Assembly (NCBI RefSeq): GCF_947500695.1
Contig: NZ_CANMSS010000003.1
Coordinates: 186,001 to 250,000 of the forward strand
Direction: 5' to 3'
Source: an uncultured Pseudoteredinibacter sp.
GTDB taxonomy: Bacteria; Pseudomonadota; Gammaproteobacteria; Pseudomonadales; Cellvibrionaceae
DNA: 64,000 nt
Shown: positions 45,233-54,556 of the stretch, piece by piece
How positions within the stretch are numbered: the first letter of the stretch is position 1
Layout: every line of letters begins with the position of its first letter
Made by a program: the position numbers and the translations under genes
The notes under the pieces: model-generated
Databases searched by the model: none
Seen by the model: the letters and a program-made list of their open reading frames with translations, nothing else
Told to the model about the DNA's origin: nothing

Positions 45233-46594
45233 TTAAACGTCTTCTAAACCCAGTTTCTTAAGGCGATAGCGGAAAGAGCGAAATGTAATGCCTAGACTCT
45301 CTGCTGCTGCGGTTTTGTTCCAGCGGCATTCTTCCAGTGCTCCTAGCAAGAACTCTTTTTCAATTTCGATCAAATAATCATCCAGGCTGCGACCATCGAG
45401 GCTATGTTTGGAGCCACTTGATTGCTTTTCTACACTGTTTCTAGGTGGCTCGTTGATGAATAAGTCTGCTTCGGTAATAAGGTCATTGTCACAAAGCGTG
45501 AAAGCTCTTTCTAGTATATTTTCAAGCTCGCGAATATTCCCTGGAAATTGATAGTTATGTAGTCTGCGTTTGGCTCCTTGATCTAAACTGGCTGCCTGCA
45601 GGTCCATATCTTTGGCAATTCTTTCAAGAAAGAAATCGCATAATTCAGTAATGTCCTCTCGACGCTCGCGCAATGCAGGAACGGCTATTTCAATCACATT
45701 GATTCGATAAAATAAGTCACTACGAAAACGTTGTGCGCTGACCTCGGCATGTAAATCTTTATGGGTAGCGCTTAGAATTCTAACGTTAATGGGGATTTCT
45801 GCTTGAGCGCCAATAGGGCGTATTGCTTTTTCTTGAATAGCGCGCAGTAATTTTACCTGCATATCTAGGGGTAGGTCGGCAACTTCATCAAGAAACAGAG
45901 TGCCGCCATCGGCAGCTTGAAACAGACCGATTTTGTCTTGGTGTGCGCCGGTAAAGGCGCCTTTTTGATGACCGAAAAATTCACTTTCCATTAGCTCAGC
46001 AGGGATGGCACCACAGTTAACTGGAATAAAGGGGCCTTCTGCCCTTGGTCCTTGATAGTGTATCGAGCGAGCAACGACTTCCTTACCGCTTCCTGACTCA
46101 CCTGAAATATAAATAGGTGCCTGGGACTGCGCTAATTTTTTGATCTGTTTTTTCAAACGCTTGGTGGCTTGGGAATCACCAACAAAACTTGGTCCTTGTT
46201 GCTTACGGCCGTTTTTGGCTTTTTTCTTTACCTCTAGAGCATTATTTACAAGGGTCCGAAGTTGCTCAAGGTTTACGGGTTTCGACACAAAGTCGTAGGC
46301 GCCCGCTTTCATGGCGTTGATGGCGGTGTCTGTATTACCATGCGCAGTGAAGACTGCGACGGGTAAGGCGTAGTCCAGCTTTTGAATCTCTTCAACCAGT
46401 TCAATACCATCGCCATCGGGCAGCTTTAAATCAGTAAGACAGAGATCGAACTCCTGCTCTTTTAGCAGGCTTCTTGCCTGTTTGCAGTCTCCAGCGGCAA
46501 CAGTATCCAAACCCATTCGGCCTAAGGTGATTTCTAGTAGTTCGCGAATATCAGGTTCGTCATCGATAACAAGAACTTTGCGCGCCTTGCTCAT
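45233..46594 (-). CDS. pilR: Sigma-54 response regulator PilR
   Basis: 453 residues. Receiver domain with VLVIDDEPDIRELL and phospho-acceptor Asp55 (CLTDLKLPDGDG), a sigma-54 AAA+ domain (Walker A GESGSGKEVVAR, GAFTGAH contact loop, GGTLFLDEVADLPLD), and a Fis-type HTH at the C-terminus (NKTAAAESLGITFRSFRYRLKKLG). It drives pilin transcription with sigma-54. ATG overlaps the pilS stop by 4 bp (ATGA). I found no convincing GG-N10-GC sigma-54 site before the pilE gene here, so its main target is probably elsewhere. Confidence 0.95.
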   Translation of the reverse strand: MSKARKVLVIDDEPDIRELLEITLGRMGLDTVAAGDCKQARSLLKEQEFDLCLTDLKLPDGDGIELVEEIQKLDYALPVAVFTAHGNTDTAINAMKAGAYDFVSKPVNLEQLRTLVNNALEVKKKAKNGRKQQGPSFVGDSQATKRLKKQIKKLAQSQAPIYISGESGSGKEVVARSIHYQGPRAEGPFIPVNCGAIPAELMESEFFGHQKGAFTGAHQDKIGLFQAADGGTLFLDEVADLPLDMQVKLLRAIQEKAIRPIGAQAEIPINVRILSATHKDLHAEVSAQRFRSDLFYRINVIEIAVPALRERREDITELCDFFLERIAKDMDLQAASLDQGAKRRLHNYQFPGNIRELENILERAFTLCDNDLITEADLFINEPPRNSVEKQSSGSKHSLDGRSLDDYLIEIEKEFLLGALEECRWNKTAAAESLGITFRSFRYRLKKLGLEDV

Positions 46595-48177
46595 TGCAGT
46601 AATGCCTCTGGATCTGGAAAGCGTAGTCTGAAACAGTTATGCCCTGGTCGGCTTTCTTTGATAATAATGGAAACTTGGTTGGCCTCGCATAATTCTTTTA
46701 CAAGATACAAGCCTAATCCCGAGCCCGCGTGGTGCGTTGTATAAAAAGGTTCAAAGATTTTACTGCGCTCATGCTCCGGGATGCCTGGGCCGCTATCGAT
46801 TATATCGATAATGGGGCGTCCGGTCTCCTTGTCGAGATCCAGCACTAGTTCAATTTTGGCATTGCCACTGTGTTCTTCGCTATAGCGCACACCGTTATCT
46901 ACTAAGTTGCTAAGTACCTGTGACATTTGGTGTTGGTCGAAGGCACTGTTTAAATTTTCAGCTAAGGAGTGGCTGCCGATAAAGGCGCCTTTTTCACTGC
47001 TATAGCGCTTGCAGAATTCGCTGCACCAGTGGTTGAGCTCTATAGAGCTAATATTGGCGGCCTGCCTTCTTGAAAGTTGTAAAACACTTTCAATAATACC
47101 GTTAACTCGCAAACAGTGGTTGTCGATAATTTCCGTTAGGCGTTTATCGGCATCGTGAATTTCGCTAGATTCTTGTAGCAATTGATTGGCATGACTAAGG
47201 GCCCCGAGTGGATTGCGAATCTCATGTGCGATAGATGCTGTGAGGCGACCGAGAGAAGCCAGTTTTAACTGTTGCGCCTGGTTATGGATTTGCCGATTAT
47301 CATCGATAAAAATTAAAGTGTCGTCCCCTTGTTGAACAAAACCGATACGCAGCTCCTGCGGGTTGTTTGCTAGCTGAATAATTTGGGCACTGGGCTGGGG
47401 TTTCTCTAGCCACTTTAGGAGTAGCTCTTGCAGTTCGGGTAGCACTTGCATTGAAAACGGTAGCTCGGGTAGTTGCTCTTCAATGTTTAGTAGGTGCCTA
47501 GCGGATTCGTTGATAATTTCGACTTGCTTATGTTGGTTTACAACGACTATGCCAGTGTATAAGCGAGCCACAATCCTATGAGTTAACTGCTCCAAGTATT
47601 GAGCATGCTCCGCTTGTTTTAGTGCGGCAGCTTCACTGAGGTGCAGGCGACGGCTTACATTTTGAAAAATTCCAGAAACCAGAAATAATAAAGCACCAAT
47701 GGCGCCGGCCGAAAAAACATTGCGAGGATCGACTGGTGTGATTAACAACTCACCAGTTAATAGAAAGATGCTGGCGATTGCGGCTAAGGCGTAGTGTATC
47801 TGTCCTTGGATAAATAAACTGGCGGTAATAACGCTGATGAAAAATAAATAGCCAAGGCCGCTACTGGTACCACCACTGCTATAACAGAGTAAGCTAATAA
47901 AAATTAAGTCAACGACTGTGCTAGCAAAGACTTGTTCGGTTCTGGCGGCAGGAGCTTGCAGCCATAAGCGGAGTAAGCTAACGGAACTAAGAAAGCAGTA
48001 GGCCGCCGCTGTATAGAAAAACAGCTTGGGATCATAAGAGCCAAAAATATCTCGGCTAAAGCCACTGCTGAACATGGTCAGCAGCAGTGCACTCAGGGCA
48101 AAACGATAATAGCTGTAGACTCGTAGTATACGAAGGCTGGATTCTGGCAGTTGAGTCGAGCTGGCGGCTGTGGCCAT
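46591..48177 (-). CDS. pilS: Sensor histidine kinase PilS
   Basis: 528 residues: about six N-terminal transmembrane helices (residues 25-180), a PAS-like region (GIVVVNQHKQVEIINESARHLL), the H box SIAHEIRNPLGALSHANQLL, and the ATPase domain with SNLVDNGVRYS, DSGPGIPEHERSKIFEPFYTTH and GSGLGLYLVKEL. In Pseudomonas PilS phosphorylates PilR and senses pilin in the membrane. It starts 6 bp after the nadE stop, so nadE and pilSR are likely one transcript. Confidence 0.95.
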   Translation of the reverse strand: MATAASSTQLPESSLRILRVYSYYRFALSALLLTMFSSGFSRDIFGSYDPKLFFYTAAAYCFLSSVSLLRLWLQAPAARTEQVFASTVVDLIFISLLCYSSGGTSSGLGYLFFISVITASLFIQGQIHYALAAIASIFLLTGELLITPVDPRNVFSAGAIGALLFLVSGIFQNVSRRLHLSEAAALKQAEHAQYLEQLTHRIVARLYTGIVVVNQHKQVEIINESARHLLNIEEQLPELPFSMQVLPELQELLLKWLEKPQPSAQIIQLANNPQELRIGFVQQGDDTLIFIDDNRQIHNQAQQLKLASLGRLTASIAHEIRNPLGALSHANQLLQESSEIHDADKRLTEIIDNHCLRVNGIIESVLQLSRRQAANISSIELNHWCSEFCKRYSSEKGAFIGSHSLAENLNSAFDQHQMSQVLSNLVDNGVRYSEEHSGNAKIELVLDLDKETGRPIIDIIDSGPGIPEHERSKIFEPFYTTHHAGSGLGLYLVKELCEANQVSIIIKESRPGHNCFRLRFPDPEALLQ

Positions 48178-48182
48178 CGTAA

Positions 48183-49025
48183 TTAGCCTTCTACATCGTA
48201 AACCGTAGGAATGGCTTCTCGTTTATGCTGTGTGCGCAGATAGATTTGGATGAGTTTATCTTCCACATCCTGGTCTTGATTTTTCGCTTCAAGAAAGTCA
48301 TCAATCTGGTCATAGCTTAGTCCCAGCGCCTGCTCGTCAGCTTTTTGCGGCTCTAGGCATTCTAAATCTGCCGTTGGAGTTTTGTGCACCAGCTGCTCTG
48401 GGGCGCCAAGGTGTGCGGCTAATTGGCGAACTTGTCTTTTACTTAGGCCAAATAGCGGCGCTAAATCGCAGGCGCCGTCACCCCATTTGGTGTAAAAGCC
48501 GGTGATGTTCTCGGCTGAGTGATCCGTACCCAGCACTAAACCATTATATAAGCCGGCAATTTCGTACTGCACAAGCATCCGGCAGCGAGCTTTTACATTG
48601 CCTTTTACAAAGTCCTGTTTAACGGTACTGCCTTGATCTAGGCCTGCATTACCAATTGCGGCCAAAGTCGCGCTGTGGGCGCCATCGGCAGCTGCCTGAA
48701 TATTGACACTGACAGAGTGGCTTGGCTCGATAAAACGCAAAGACAGTTGAGCTTCGTCTTCGTCTTGTTGCTCGCCATATGGCAGGCGAACAGCTATAAA
48801 TTGGTAGCCTTGTTGAGCTTCTTCCTGGTTTAGCTGGCTGACTGCTAGCTGCGCTAATCGGCCGCATGTAGTTGAGTCAACACCCCCTGAAATACCAAGA
48901 ACGAGGGTTTTACTGTTCGCTGCTTTTAGTATGGTTTTGATAAAAGACACGCGGCGATTGACCTCTTGCTCGGGGTTGATCTCCGGTAAAACTTTCATTT
49001 CAGCAATTATGTCGGCAGCGCGCAT
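48183..49025 (-). CDS. nadE: NH3-dependent NAD+ synthetase
   Basis: 280-residue ammonia-dependent NAD synthetase, no glutaminase domain. PP-loop ATP-binding motif [16 protein letters not shown] (about 43-58), [34 protein letters not shown], and KTPTADLE. It makes NAD+ from deamido-NAD+. It is divergent from ampD and placed directly upstream of pilSR. Confidence 0.95.
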   Translation of the reverse strand: MRAADIIAEMKVLPEINPEQEVNRRVSFIKTILKAANSKTLVLGISGGVDSTTCGRLAQLAVSQLNQEEAQQGYQFIAVRLPYGEQQDEDEAQLSLRFIEPSHSVSVNIQAAADGAHSATLAAIGNAGLDQGSTVKQDFVKGNVKARCRMLVQYEIAGLYNGLVLGTDHSAENITGFYTKWGDGACDLAPLFGLSKRQVRQLAAHLGAPEQLVHKTPTADLECLEPQKADEQALGLSYDQIDDFLEAKNQDQDVEDKLIQIYLRTQHKREAIPTVYDVEG

Positions 49026-49181
49026 AGTTTTATCTCGCTTAGTTGAGCGTTAGAATAATGCAGATGGGCTGAAGGCAGCCACTATCCAAACGGTTTATTT
49101 TAAGCCAATTGCTGCTCTGGCGAAATATATGTTGATTATTTAATCTTGGTTGTCAAAGTACTGCGCCTATGAGGAATAAAT

Positions 49182-49787
49182 TTGAGTAAACAGAATCAAG
49201 GTTGGCTGCACCATATTCGAGCATGCCCATCGCCTAATTTTAACCGGCGCCCAGCGTCTGCTGATATATCCCTGCTGGTTATTCACAATATCAGTTTGCC
49301 GCCAGGGCAGTTTGGCGGTAATCATATCGAGAAGTTTTTTTGCAATCAGCTCGATTGCAACGCCCATGCGTATTTCGCCACCATCGCTGAGCTACAAGTG
49401 TCGGCCCATTTTCTGATTGAGCGTAGCGGGCAAATCATTCAGTTTGTGGATGTCTTTGAGCGAGCTTGGCATGCAGGGCAGTCAAGCTACGAGGGGCGCG
49501 AAAACTGCAATGATTACAGTATTGGAGTAGAGCTCGAAGGCTGTGACGACCAATGCTATAGCCCCGAGCAGTATCAAGCCCTGGCAGAGCTTAGCTTCAA
49601 ACTGATAGAGCTATGCCCGTCCATCCGTGCCACTCAGCCTAATTTGTCGTCAAAAGTTGCTGGTTTTCATATTAGTGGCCACAGCGATATCGCCCCAGGG
49701 CGCAAAACAGATCCAGGCCCACACTTTGACTGGCGCCGCTATGAAAAGCAGCTGCAGCAAATCTTTACACTTTATGGTGATAGTTAG
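49182..49787 (+). CDS. ampD: 1,6-anhydro-N-acetylmuramyl-L-alanine amidase AmpD
   Basis: 201-residue cytoplasmic zinc amidase for peptidoglycan recycling. Zinc ligands in VIHNISLPPGQFGG and GHSDIAPGRKTDPGPHFDW; NDYSIGVELEG is also conserved. TTG start at 49182 with GAGGAA 5 nt upstream. It works with an AmpG permease (a candidate lies at 52581) and precedes ampE, as in Pseudomonas and enterics. Loss of AmpD derepresses AmpC in species that carry it; no ampR or ampC is in this window. Confidence 0.94.
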   Translation: MSKQNQGWLHHIRACPSPNFNRRPASADISLLVIHNISLPPGQFGGNHIEKFFCNQLDCNAHAYFATIAELQVSAHFLIERSGQIIQFVDVFERAWHAGQSSYEGRENCNDYSIGVELEGCDDQCYSPEQYQALAELSFKLIELCPSIRATQPNLSSKVAGFHISGHSDIAPGRKTDPGPHFDWRRYEKQLQQIFTLYGDS

Positions 49788-49882
49788 TCGCTTTAGCCTC
49801 GTCTAAAAAGGGAGAGTAAAACTTAATCGGTAAAACTGTACCGAATGAATAGCTATCGAATGAAAAGACATTGGGTGAAACT

Positions 49883-50941
49883 ATGCAATTGACTGTTCTA
49901 TTGATTGCCCTGATCTGTGTACGCTGGTTTGGAACTCCATCCTGGCTTCATTTTGATCAATGGGTAAAGCCGTGGCTAGAGGCCATCGCGGGAAAGAGTT
50001 TACGAAATAAGCCTTGGCTATATTGGCTCATTGCGGCTTTGGTGCCTTTGGCCATAGCGGCCTATGCGCTGCAATGGAGCGCCCATCAAAGTGGCTTCTT
50101 AGAGTTTATTGTGACCGCCTTTATCTTGTTATACAGCATTGGTCGAGATGATTTCAAAGCCCAGGTACAAGGCTTTATTGCTGCTGTTAGAGGCGCAGAT
50201 AACGACGCCATTAAAGCCGCTGCGCGCGAGTTACAGGCAAGTCCTGCAGAGGAAGAGCTCGCGAACGACAAGGCAGAGCTATACCATCAAACACTGTTAA
50301 ATGCGGCCTACCGTGCTATGGAACGCGTATTTGTGGTGTTCTTTTGGTTTGCCATGTTAGGCCCATTGGCAGCTCTGGCTTACCGAATCTTACGTGTTTT
50401 CTATAGCGAGTATCAGGCACGTCGTGTAGAGCTAAATGCCCAGCAGGTTAACGTAGCCGCGGAGCAAGCCTCTTCTACCGGCGAAGATAGCGACAAGCAA
50501 GAAACAGACGCCCAAAACATGGAAAGCTCAGAGCAAGCGCCTCAAGCACTTGAGGCTTCTGGCCAAGACCAATCTAGCGCTGAGGCTAAGAAAGAGGCTA
50601 ACGTGGAGGCTAAAGGTGGTGACTTTGTCATTGATGCCAAGCCTCTCAATAAGCTGCTTTGGCTGTTGGAGTGGCCGGTAGTTAGAGTGTTGGGGCTAAG
50701 CTTTGCCATCACCGGTAACTTTATGAGCTGTATGCAGCGCTGGCGTGACAGCTTGCTGTGTTTTAAAACACCGTCGAAAAAGGTGTTGGGTAATGCAGTT
50801 GGTGGCGCCTTAGATATTGATGTTGAAAAGCTTGATTGTGAGGCTATCTGCTGTGAAATGGAGACCTTACAGTCCTTGTTCTACCGAACCGGCTTATTCT
50901 GGTTATGTGCATTGGCGGTTTATCTCATGTTGGCCTTGTAA
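49883..50941 (+). CDS. ampE: AmpE-like inner-membrane protein
   Basis: 352 residues, transmembrane helices near 1-20, 48-65, 75-92, about 148-170 and at the C-terminus. AmpE/CobD-like pattern: TAFILLYSIGRDDF, YHQTLLNAAYRAMERVFVVFFWFAMLGPLAALAYRILR. A Gln/Ser/Glu-rich stretch of about 60 residues (about 190-245) is inserted in the cytoplasmic region. ATG at 49883 is preferred over TTG 49871. It follows ampD by about 95 bp; function in beta-lactam signalling is unclear in all species. Confidence 0.9.
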   Translation: MQLTVLLIALICVRWFGTPSWLHFDQWVKPWLEAIAGKSLRNKPWLYWLIAALVPLAIAAYALQWSAHQSGFLEFIVTAFILLYSIGRDDFKAQVQGFIAAVRGADNDAIKAAARELQASPAEEELANDKAELYHQTLLNAAYRAMERVFVVFFWFAMLGPLAALAYRILRVFYSEYQARRVELNAQQVNVAAEQASSTGEDSDKQETDAQNMESSEQAPQALEASGQDQSSAEAKKEANVEAKGGDFVIDAKPLNKLLWLLEWPVVRVLGLSFAITGNFMSCMQRWRDSLLCFKTPSKKVLGNAVGGALDIDVEKLDCEAICCEMETLQSLFYRTGLFWLCALAVYLMLAL

Positions 50942-50970
50942 GCGCTATTCCTAGCGACTTTGCAAAGATT

Positions 50971-51003
50971 AAGGGCAGTTAATCGCTGCCCTTTTGCGTT
51001 TTT
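50971..51003 (+). terminator. Rho-independent terminator after ampE
   Basis: AAGGGCAG (50971-50978) pairs with CTGCCCTT (50986-50993) around a 7-nt loop, followed by TTGCGTTTTT. Confidence 0.8.
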
Positions 51004-51061
51004 ACAGCTCAACAGATTGCCCCCTGGCTGTTATGATGGCGCCTTTTAAGTAGGAATTTCC

Positions 51062-51709
51062 ATGGCCCAGCCGTCCTCAAAGCCCAGTAGGGGAGAGCAG
51101 ACTCGCCAACAGATACTGGAGGCGGCGTTAAGAGTCTTGGCAAGCCAGGGTTATCGAGCCCTTACTCATCGAGCTATAGCCAAAGAGGCTGGGGTAAGCC
51201 TTTCACTAACCACCTACCATTTTAAAGACCTAGAAGCGCTGCTGCACGATGCTTTTGCCTACTATAAGCAGAATGTTCTCAATGAATTTGAGGGCCGTTG
51301 GCAGAGCCTCCATGGGGAGTTTTTACAGCCGGCCATTGTGGAGGCCAAGCTCAGCGGCGATAGAACGGCGCTCGTCACCCTATTGGTCAACTATATGACC
51401 GACTTTATCGAGTCTGATTTGCTAGAGCGCAGTGAAGGTGTGGCTGTGGAAATGACCTTTCATTTTGACCTTCACCTGGAAGAAGAACAGCGCAATTTTG
51501 CCTATGAATTGTGCAATCGCCTCTATCCCCGGATGCATGATTTTTATCTAGAGATGGGCAGTGATGATCCCGCCACTGATGCTCACCTGCTACTGGATGT
51601 TGCTCATTTTTTGCGCTTTCGTCGATTGGCTGTTCCTCAAATGCTTAGCCGAGAGGATGTTCATCTTCGTCTCCATAGACTTCTTAGTTCTCAGTTAGTT
51701 AGTGGGTAG
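51062..51709 (+). CDS. TetR-family regulator
   Basis: 215 residues with a classical TetR DNA-binding domain (RQQILEAALRVLASQGYRALTHRAIAKEAGVSLSLTTYHFKDLEALLHDAF, about 15-63) and an all-helical ligand domain that cannot be assigned. It is monocistronic between the ampE terminator and yajQ. Target and ligand unknown. Confidence 0.88.
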   Translation: MAQPSSKPSRGEQTRQQILEAALRVLASQGYRALTHRAIAKEAGVSLSLTTYHFKDLEALLHDAFAYYKQNVLNEFEGRWQSLHGEFLQPAIVEAKLSGDRTALVTLLVNYMTDFIESDLLERSEGVAVEMTFHFDLHLEEEQRNFAYELCNRLYPRMHDFYLEMGSDDPATDAHLLLDVAHFLRFRRLAVPQMLSREDVHLRLHRLLSSQLVSG

Positions 51710-52081
51710 TTGCTAACTACGTATGATCCTAAATATATAGGGTTAGCGCTTAAGCTTCAGTCTTTGAAAAATAACTTACAGCAGGCCTTGACGGGGCAGG
51801 TGGCCAAGACCTATTATGAATACCCTTGCCGGTTTGCCTGTACAAATATACAGCTCCTCGATTCGCATGGACGCCTAGCACTGAAACACTAGCTGCATTT
51901 GGGTCGAGCCGGTAAGGGCCTTTTCCATCTTCTCTTTCGCTTTATTCCCTGTTTAAGCGCGCTCAAAATTCCAACAGCTTAGTTCTCCTTCAAGCACTTC
52001 TCATAAAATCAATCGAGATAGTTTTTGGTGGTGCTGTTATTATGCGGCGCATATTTATGAACTTGTTAGCCGGGGAATTTC
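51710..52081. other. Intergenic region before yajQ, no gene recognised
   Basis: About 370 bp. A 60-codon open frame beginning directly after the TetR stop has no family-like features and is not called. The yajQ promoter should be in the last 100 bp; GGGGAA serves as its ribosome site. Confidence 0.4.
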
Positions 52082-52564
52082 ATGCCGTCTTTTGACATCG
52101 TATCGGAAGTGGATAAGCACACTTTAACCAATGCCGTTGACCAATCTAATCGTGTGGTAACAACCCGTTTTGATTTTAAAGGCGTGGATGCTGATTTCAC
52201 TCGCAACGATTTCACCATCACTATTCGTGCTGATGAAGAATTCCAGGTTCAGCAAATGCTGGATATTCTACAAAGTGATTTGCACAAAAATAAGATCGAC
52301 ATTCAGTGTTTGGAATGTAAAGACATTATCTCCTCAGGCAAGCAAAAAAAGCAGGATGTTATTGTTCGCACTGGTATTGATAGCGATTTGGCGAGAAAAA
52401 TCGTCAAAATGATTAAAGAGAAAAAACTCAAGGTACAAGCCCAGGTGCAGGGCGATCAAGTTCGGGTAACGGGCAAGAAGCGTGATGACCTGCAAGCTGT
52501 TATGGCGATGTTGCGCGCCTCTGAATTGGATATGCCTTTGCAGTTTAATAACTTTCGCGATTAA
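52082..52564 (+). CDS. yajQ: YajQ family nucleotide-binding protein
   Basis: 160 residues. Whole-length match to the UPF0234/YajQ family: [34 protein letters not shown] and a C-terminal [29 protein letters not shown]. Two ferredoxin-like domains. Some members bind c-di-GMP and act as transcription co-regulators, notable here beside two diguanylate cyclase genes, but direct evidence is lacking. It starts a unit with the AmpG-like gene 16 bp downstream. Confidence 0.93.
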   Translation: MPSFDIVSEVDKHTLTNAVDQSNRVVTTRFDFKGVDADFTRNDFTITIRADEEFQVQQMLDILQSDLHKNKIDIQCLECKDIISSGKQKKQDVIVRTGIDSDLARKIVKMIKEKKLKVQAQVQGDQVRVTGKKRDDLQAVMAMLRASELDMPLQFNNFRD

Positions 52565-52580
52565 TCAATAGAACAACTTA

Positions 52581-54122
52581 ATGCCTGATAGCCATGCTCA
52601 GAGTTGGAACGAAACGTTTCGGCTCATTTTATCTAAAAAAGTCCTCGCCCTGCTTTTGTTGGGTTTGTCTGCCGGTATTCCCTATTTCTTAATCTTTGGG
52701 ACGCTTTCTTTGTGGCTCAAAGAAGCTGGTATAGATCGCTCTACTATTTCTTTCCTGAGTTGGGCGGCCCTCGGCTACTCGTTTAAGTTTGTTTGGGCTC
52801 CGCTTATTGATCAATTAAAGATTCCACTTTTGGCTCAATCGCTGGGACGCCGCCGCTCCTGGCTGCTGATTAGCCAGTGTTGGGTGATAGCCTCGCTACT
52901 CACGATGGCCTTTAGTGATCCGCAACATAGCCTCTGGCTGACCACAATGGCTGCGGTTTCCTTGGGCTTTGCCGCAGCGACACAGGATATTGTGATTGAT
53001 GCCTATCGAATTGAGTCTGCTGACAGTTCGCTGCAGTCGATGCTCTCTAGTGCCTATATTGCTGGTTTTAGAATCGGAATGTTACTCGGCGGGGCTGGGG
53101 CTTTATATTTATCGGATTGGTTTGGAGGGGAGGGCTATAGCCCGACGGCTTGGACTATTGCTTATGCTTGTATGGCGGTGGCTATGCTGGCAGGTGTGTT
53201 TACGACGTTGGTGGTTGAGGAGCCAGTTTCGCAAAGGCGTGAGGTGGTAGCTTCGAGGGGAGATAATGTTCGGCTTTTATTGGGTTTTATTATCTGCGCA
53301 GCATCCTTTGTATTGGCGTTTGTGTTTATTGGCCAGCATATTATTGAATTAAAACCTTGGTTGGTGGAACTGTTCAATAATAAAGCGTTGGCTAGCTTTA
53401 TTGTCGAGAGCGCTCGCTTACTGGCTTCTATCGTTTTTGCCTTTGTTTTAGTAAAGCTGGCTATCACCGTTGAGCTTGTGCCTGCTGCAGTAGTAAAGCG
53501 TAGTTATATTGACCCTATCGCTGATTTTTTTGAGCGCTACGGCAAAAAAACCGTAATGTTGCTAGCTTTGATCGCTTTATATCGAATGTCGGATATTGTA
53601 ATGGGGGTAATCGCCAATATTTTTTATGTAGACGCTGGCTATACCAAACAGCAAATAGCGTCCTTTTCGAAATTCTACGGTTTGTTTGCTACCCTTGCCG
53701 GGGGGTTCCTGGGTGGCTTATTGTCCATTCGCTACGGTGTGTATAGGGTCCTGCTACTTGGTGCGGTTCTTTCCGCGCTGACAAATATTCTTTTTTCATT
53801 CTTAGCCACTGCAGCGGCCGATAGCACACTGCTAATGATGGCGATTACGGCAGATAACTTGAGCGGCGGTCTAGCGATGGCGGCTTTTGTTGCTTATTTG
53901 TCCAGCTTAACAAGCGTTTCTTTCACTGCCATGCAATACGCCATTTTTAGTTCACTAATGACCTTATTTCCTAAGCTATTGGCGGGCTACTCCGGGATGG
54001 TGTCTTTAGCAATAGGTTACGAGTACTTTTTCTATCTCACCGCGGCGTTGGGGATACCTGCTGTTGTGTTGGTGCTAATGTTGCAACGCTCTTTACCTAT
54101 CGATAAAGATTCGCCACAGTAA
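52581..54122 (+). CDS. AmpG-like muropeptide MFS permease
   Basis: 513 residues, about 14 transmembrane segments. The opening LLLGLSAGIPYFLIFGTLSLWLKEAGIDRSTISFLSWAALGYSFKFVWAPLID is the AmpG signature, followed by LGRRRSWLL and ATQDIVIDAYRIE. AmpG imports anhydro-muropeptides, substrates of AmpD (49182). AmpG-like proteins may be paralogues with other cargo, so the symbol is left open. Convergent with the alkyltransferase-like gene. Confidence 0.88.
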   Translation: MPDSHAQSWNETFRLILSKKVLALLLLGLSAGIPYFLIFGTLSLWLKEAGIDRSTISFLSWAALGYSFKFVWAPLIDQLKIPLLAQSLGRRRSWLLISQCWVIASLLTMAFSDPQHSLWLTTMAAVSLGFAAATQDIVIDAYRIESADSSLQSMLSSAYIAGFRIGMLLGGAGALYLSDWFGGEGYSPTAWTIAYACMAVAMLAGVFTTLVVEEPVSQRREVVASRGDNVRLLLGFIICAASFVLAFVFIGQHIIELKPWLVELFNNKALASFIVESARLLASIVFAFVLVKLAITVELVPAAVVKRSYIDPIADFFERYGKKTVMLLALIALYRMSDIVMGVIANIFYVDAGYTKQQIASFSKFYGLFATLAGGFLGGLLSIRYGVYRVLLLGAVLSALTNILFSFLATAAADSTLLMMAITADNLSGGLAMAAFVAYLSSLTSVSFTAMQYAIFSSLMTLFPKLLAGYSGMVSLAIGYEYFFYLTAALGIPAVVLVLMLQRSLPIDKDSPQ

Positions 54123-54223
54123 ACTCCGTTTTTAACATTAGAATTTCTTGAGTGATTTCAAAATAACTAAGCAATAGGTCGCCAACTTACTTAGAATCTA
54201 TTCTTTTGGCGGATACCTAAGAG

Positions 54224-54529
54224 TTAAGGTTGCCAGCGGCAGCCTTTGGCAACTCGCTCCCCAATAAACTCGACCCCTTCGCCCAGCAATAATTCGTGTT
54301 GGCGCTGATAGGCTGGGCCGGGGGCGAGTGAAATTTTTCCCTGGCTATTGAGTACCCGAAACCAAGGTATCTTGCTGCCCTTAGGTAAGCGCCCCATCAA
54401 CTTGCCAACGTGCCGGCTATGATTGGGGTAGCCCGCTAGTTTGGCGACTTGGCCGTAGCTTGCCACTTTGCCTTTGGGGATGGCTGCCACGATTTGGTAC
54501 ACCGCTTGGGAGAATTCTTCCATCGACAT
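54224..54529 (-). CDS. Alkyltransferase-like protein (Atl/YbaZ type)
   Basis: 101 residues, the MGMT C-terminal domain only: VYQIVAAIPKGKVASYGQVAKLAGYPNHSRHVGKLM then IPWFRVLNSQGKIS. The alkyl-acceptor Cys of PCHRV is replaced by Trp56 (PWFRV), the Atl1/YbaZ pattern. Such proteins bind O6-alkylguanine without repairing it and hand lesions to nucleotide excision repair. Monocistronic, divergent from the DUF481 gene across 27 bp. Confidence 0.9.
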   Translation of the reverse strand: MSMEEFSQAVYQIVAAIPKGKVASYGQVAKLAGYPNHSRHVGKLMGRLPKGSKIPWFRVLNSQGKISLAPGPAYQRQHELLLGEGVEFIGERVAKGCRWQP

Positions 54530-54556
54530 TATTTATAAAACTCATTTACTTAAAAG

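Noticed and set aside
51710-51892. 60-codon frame following the TetR gene
   Set aside because: Starts with a TTG immediately after a stop and shows no recognisable family or ribosome site.
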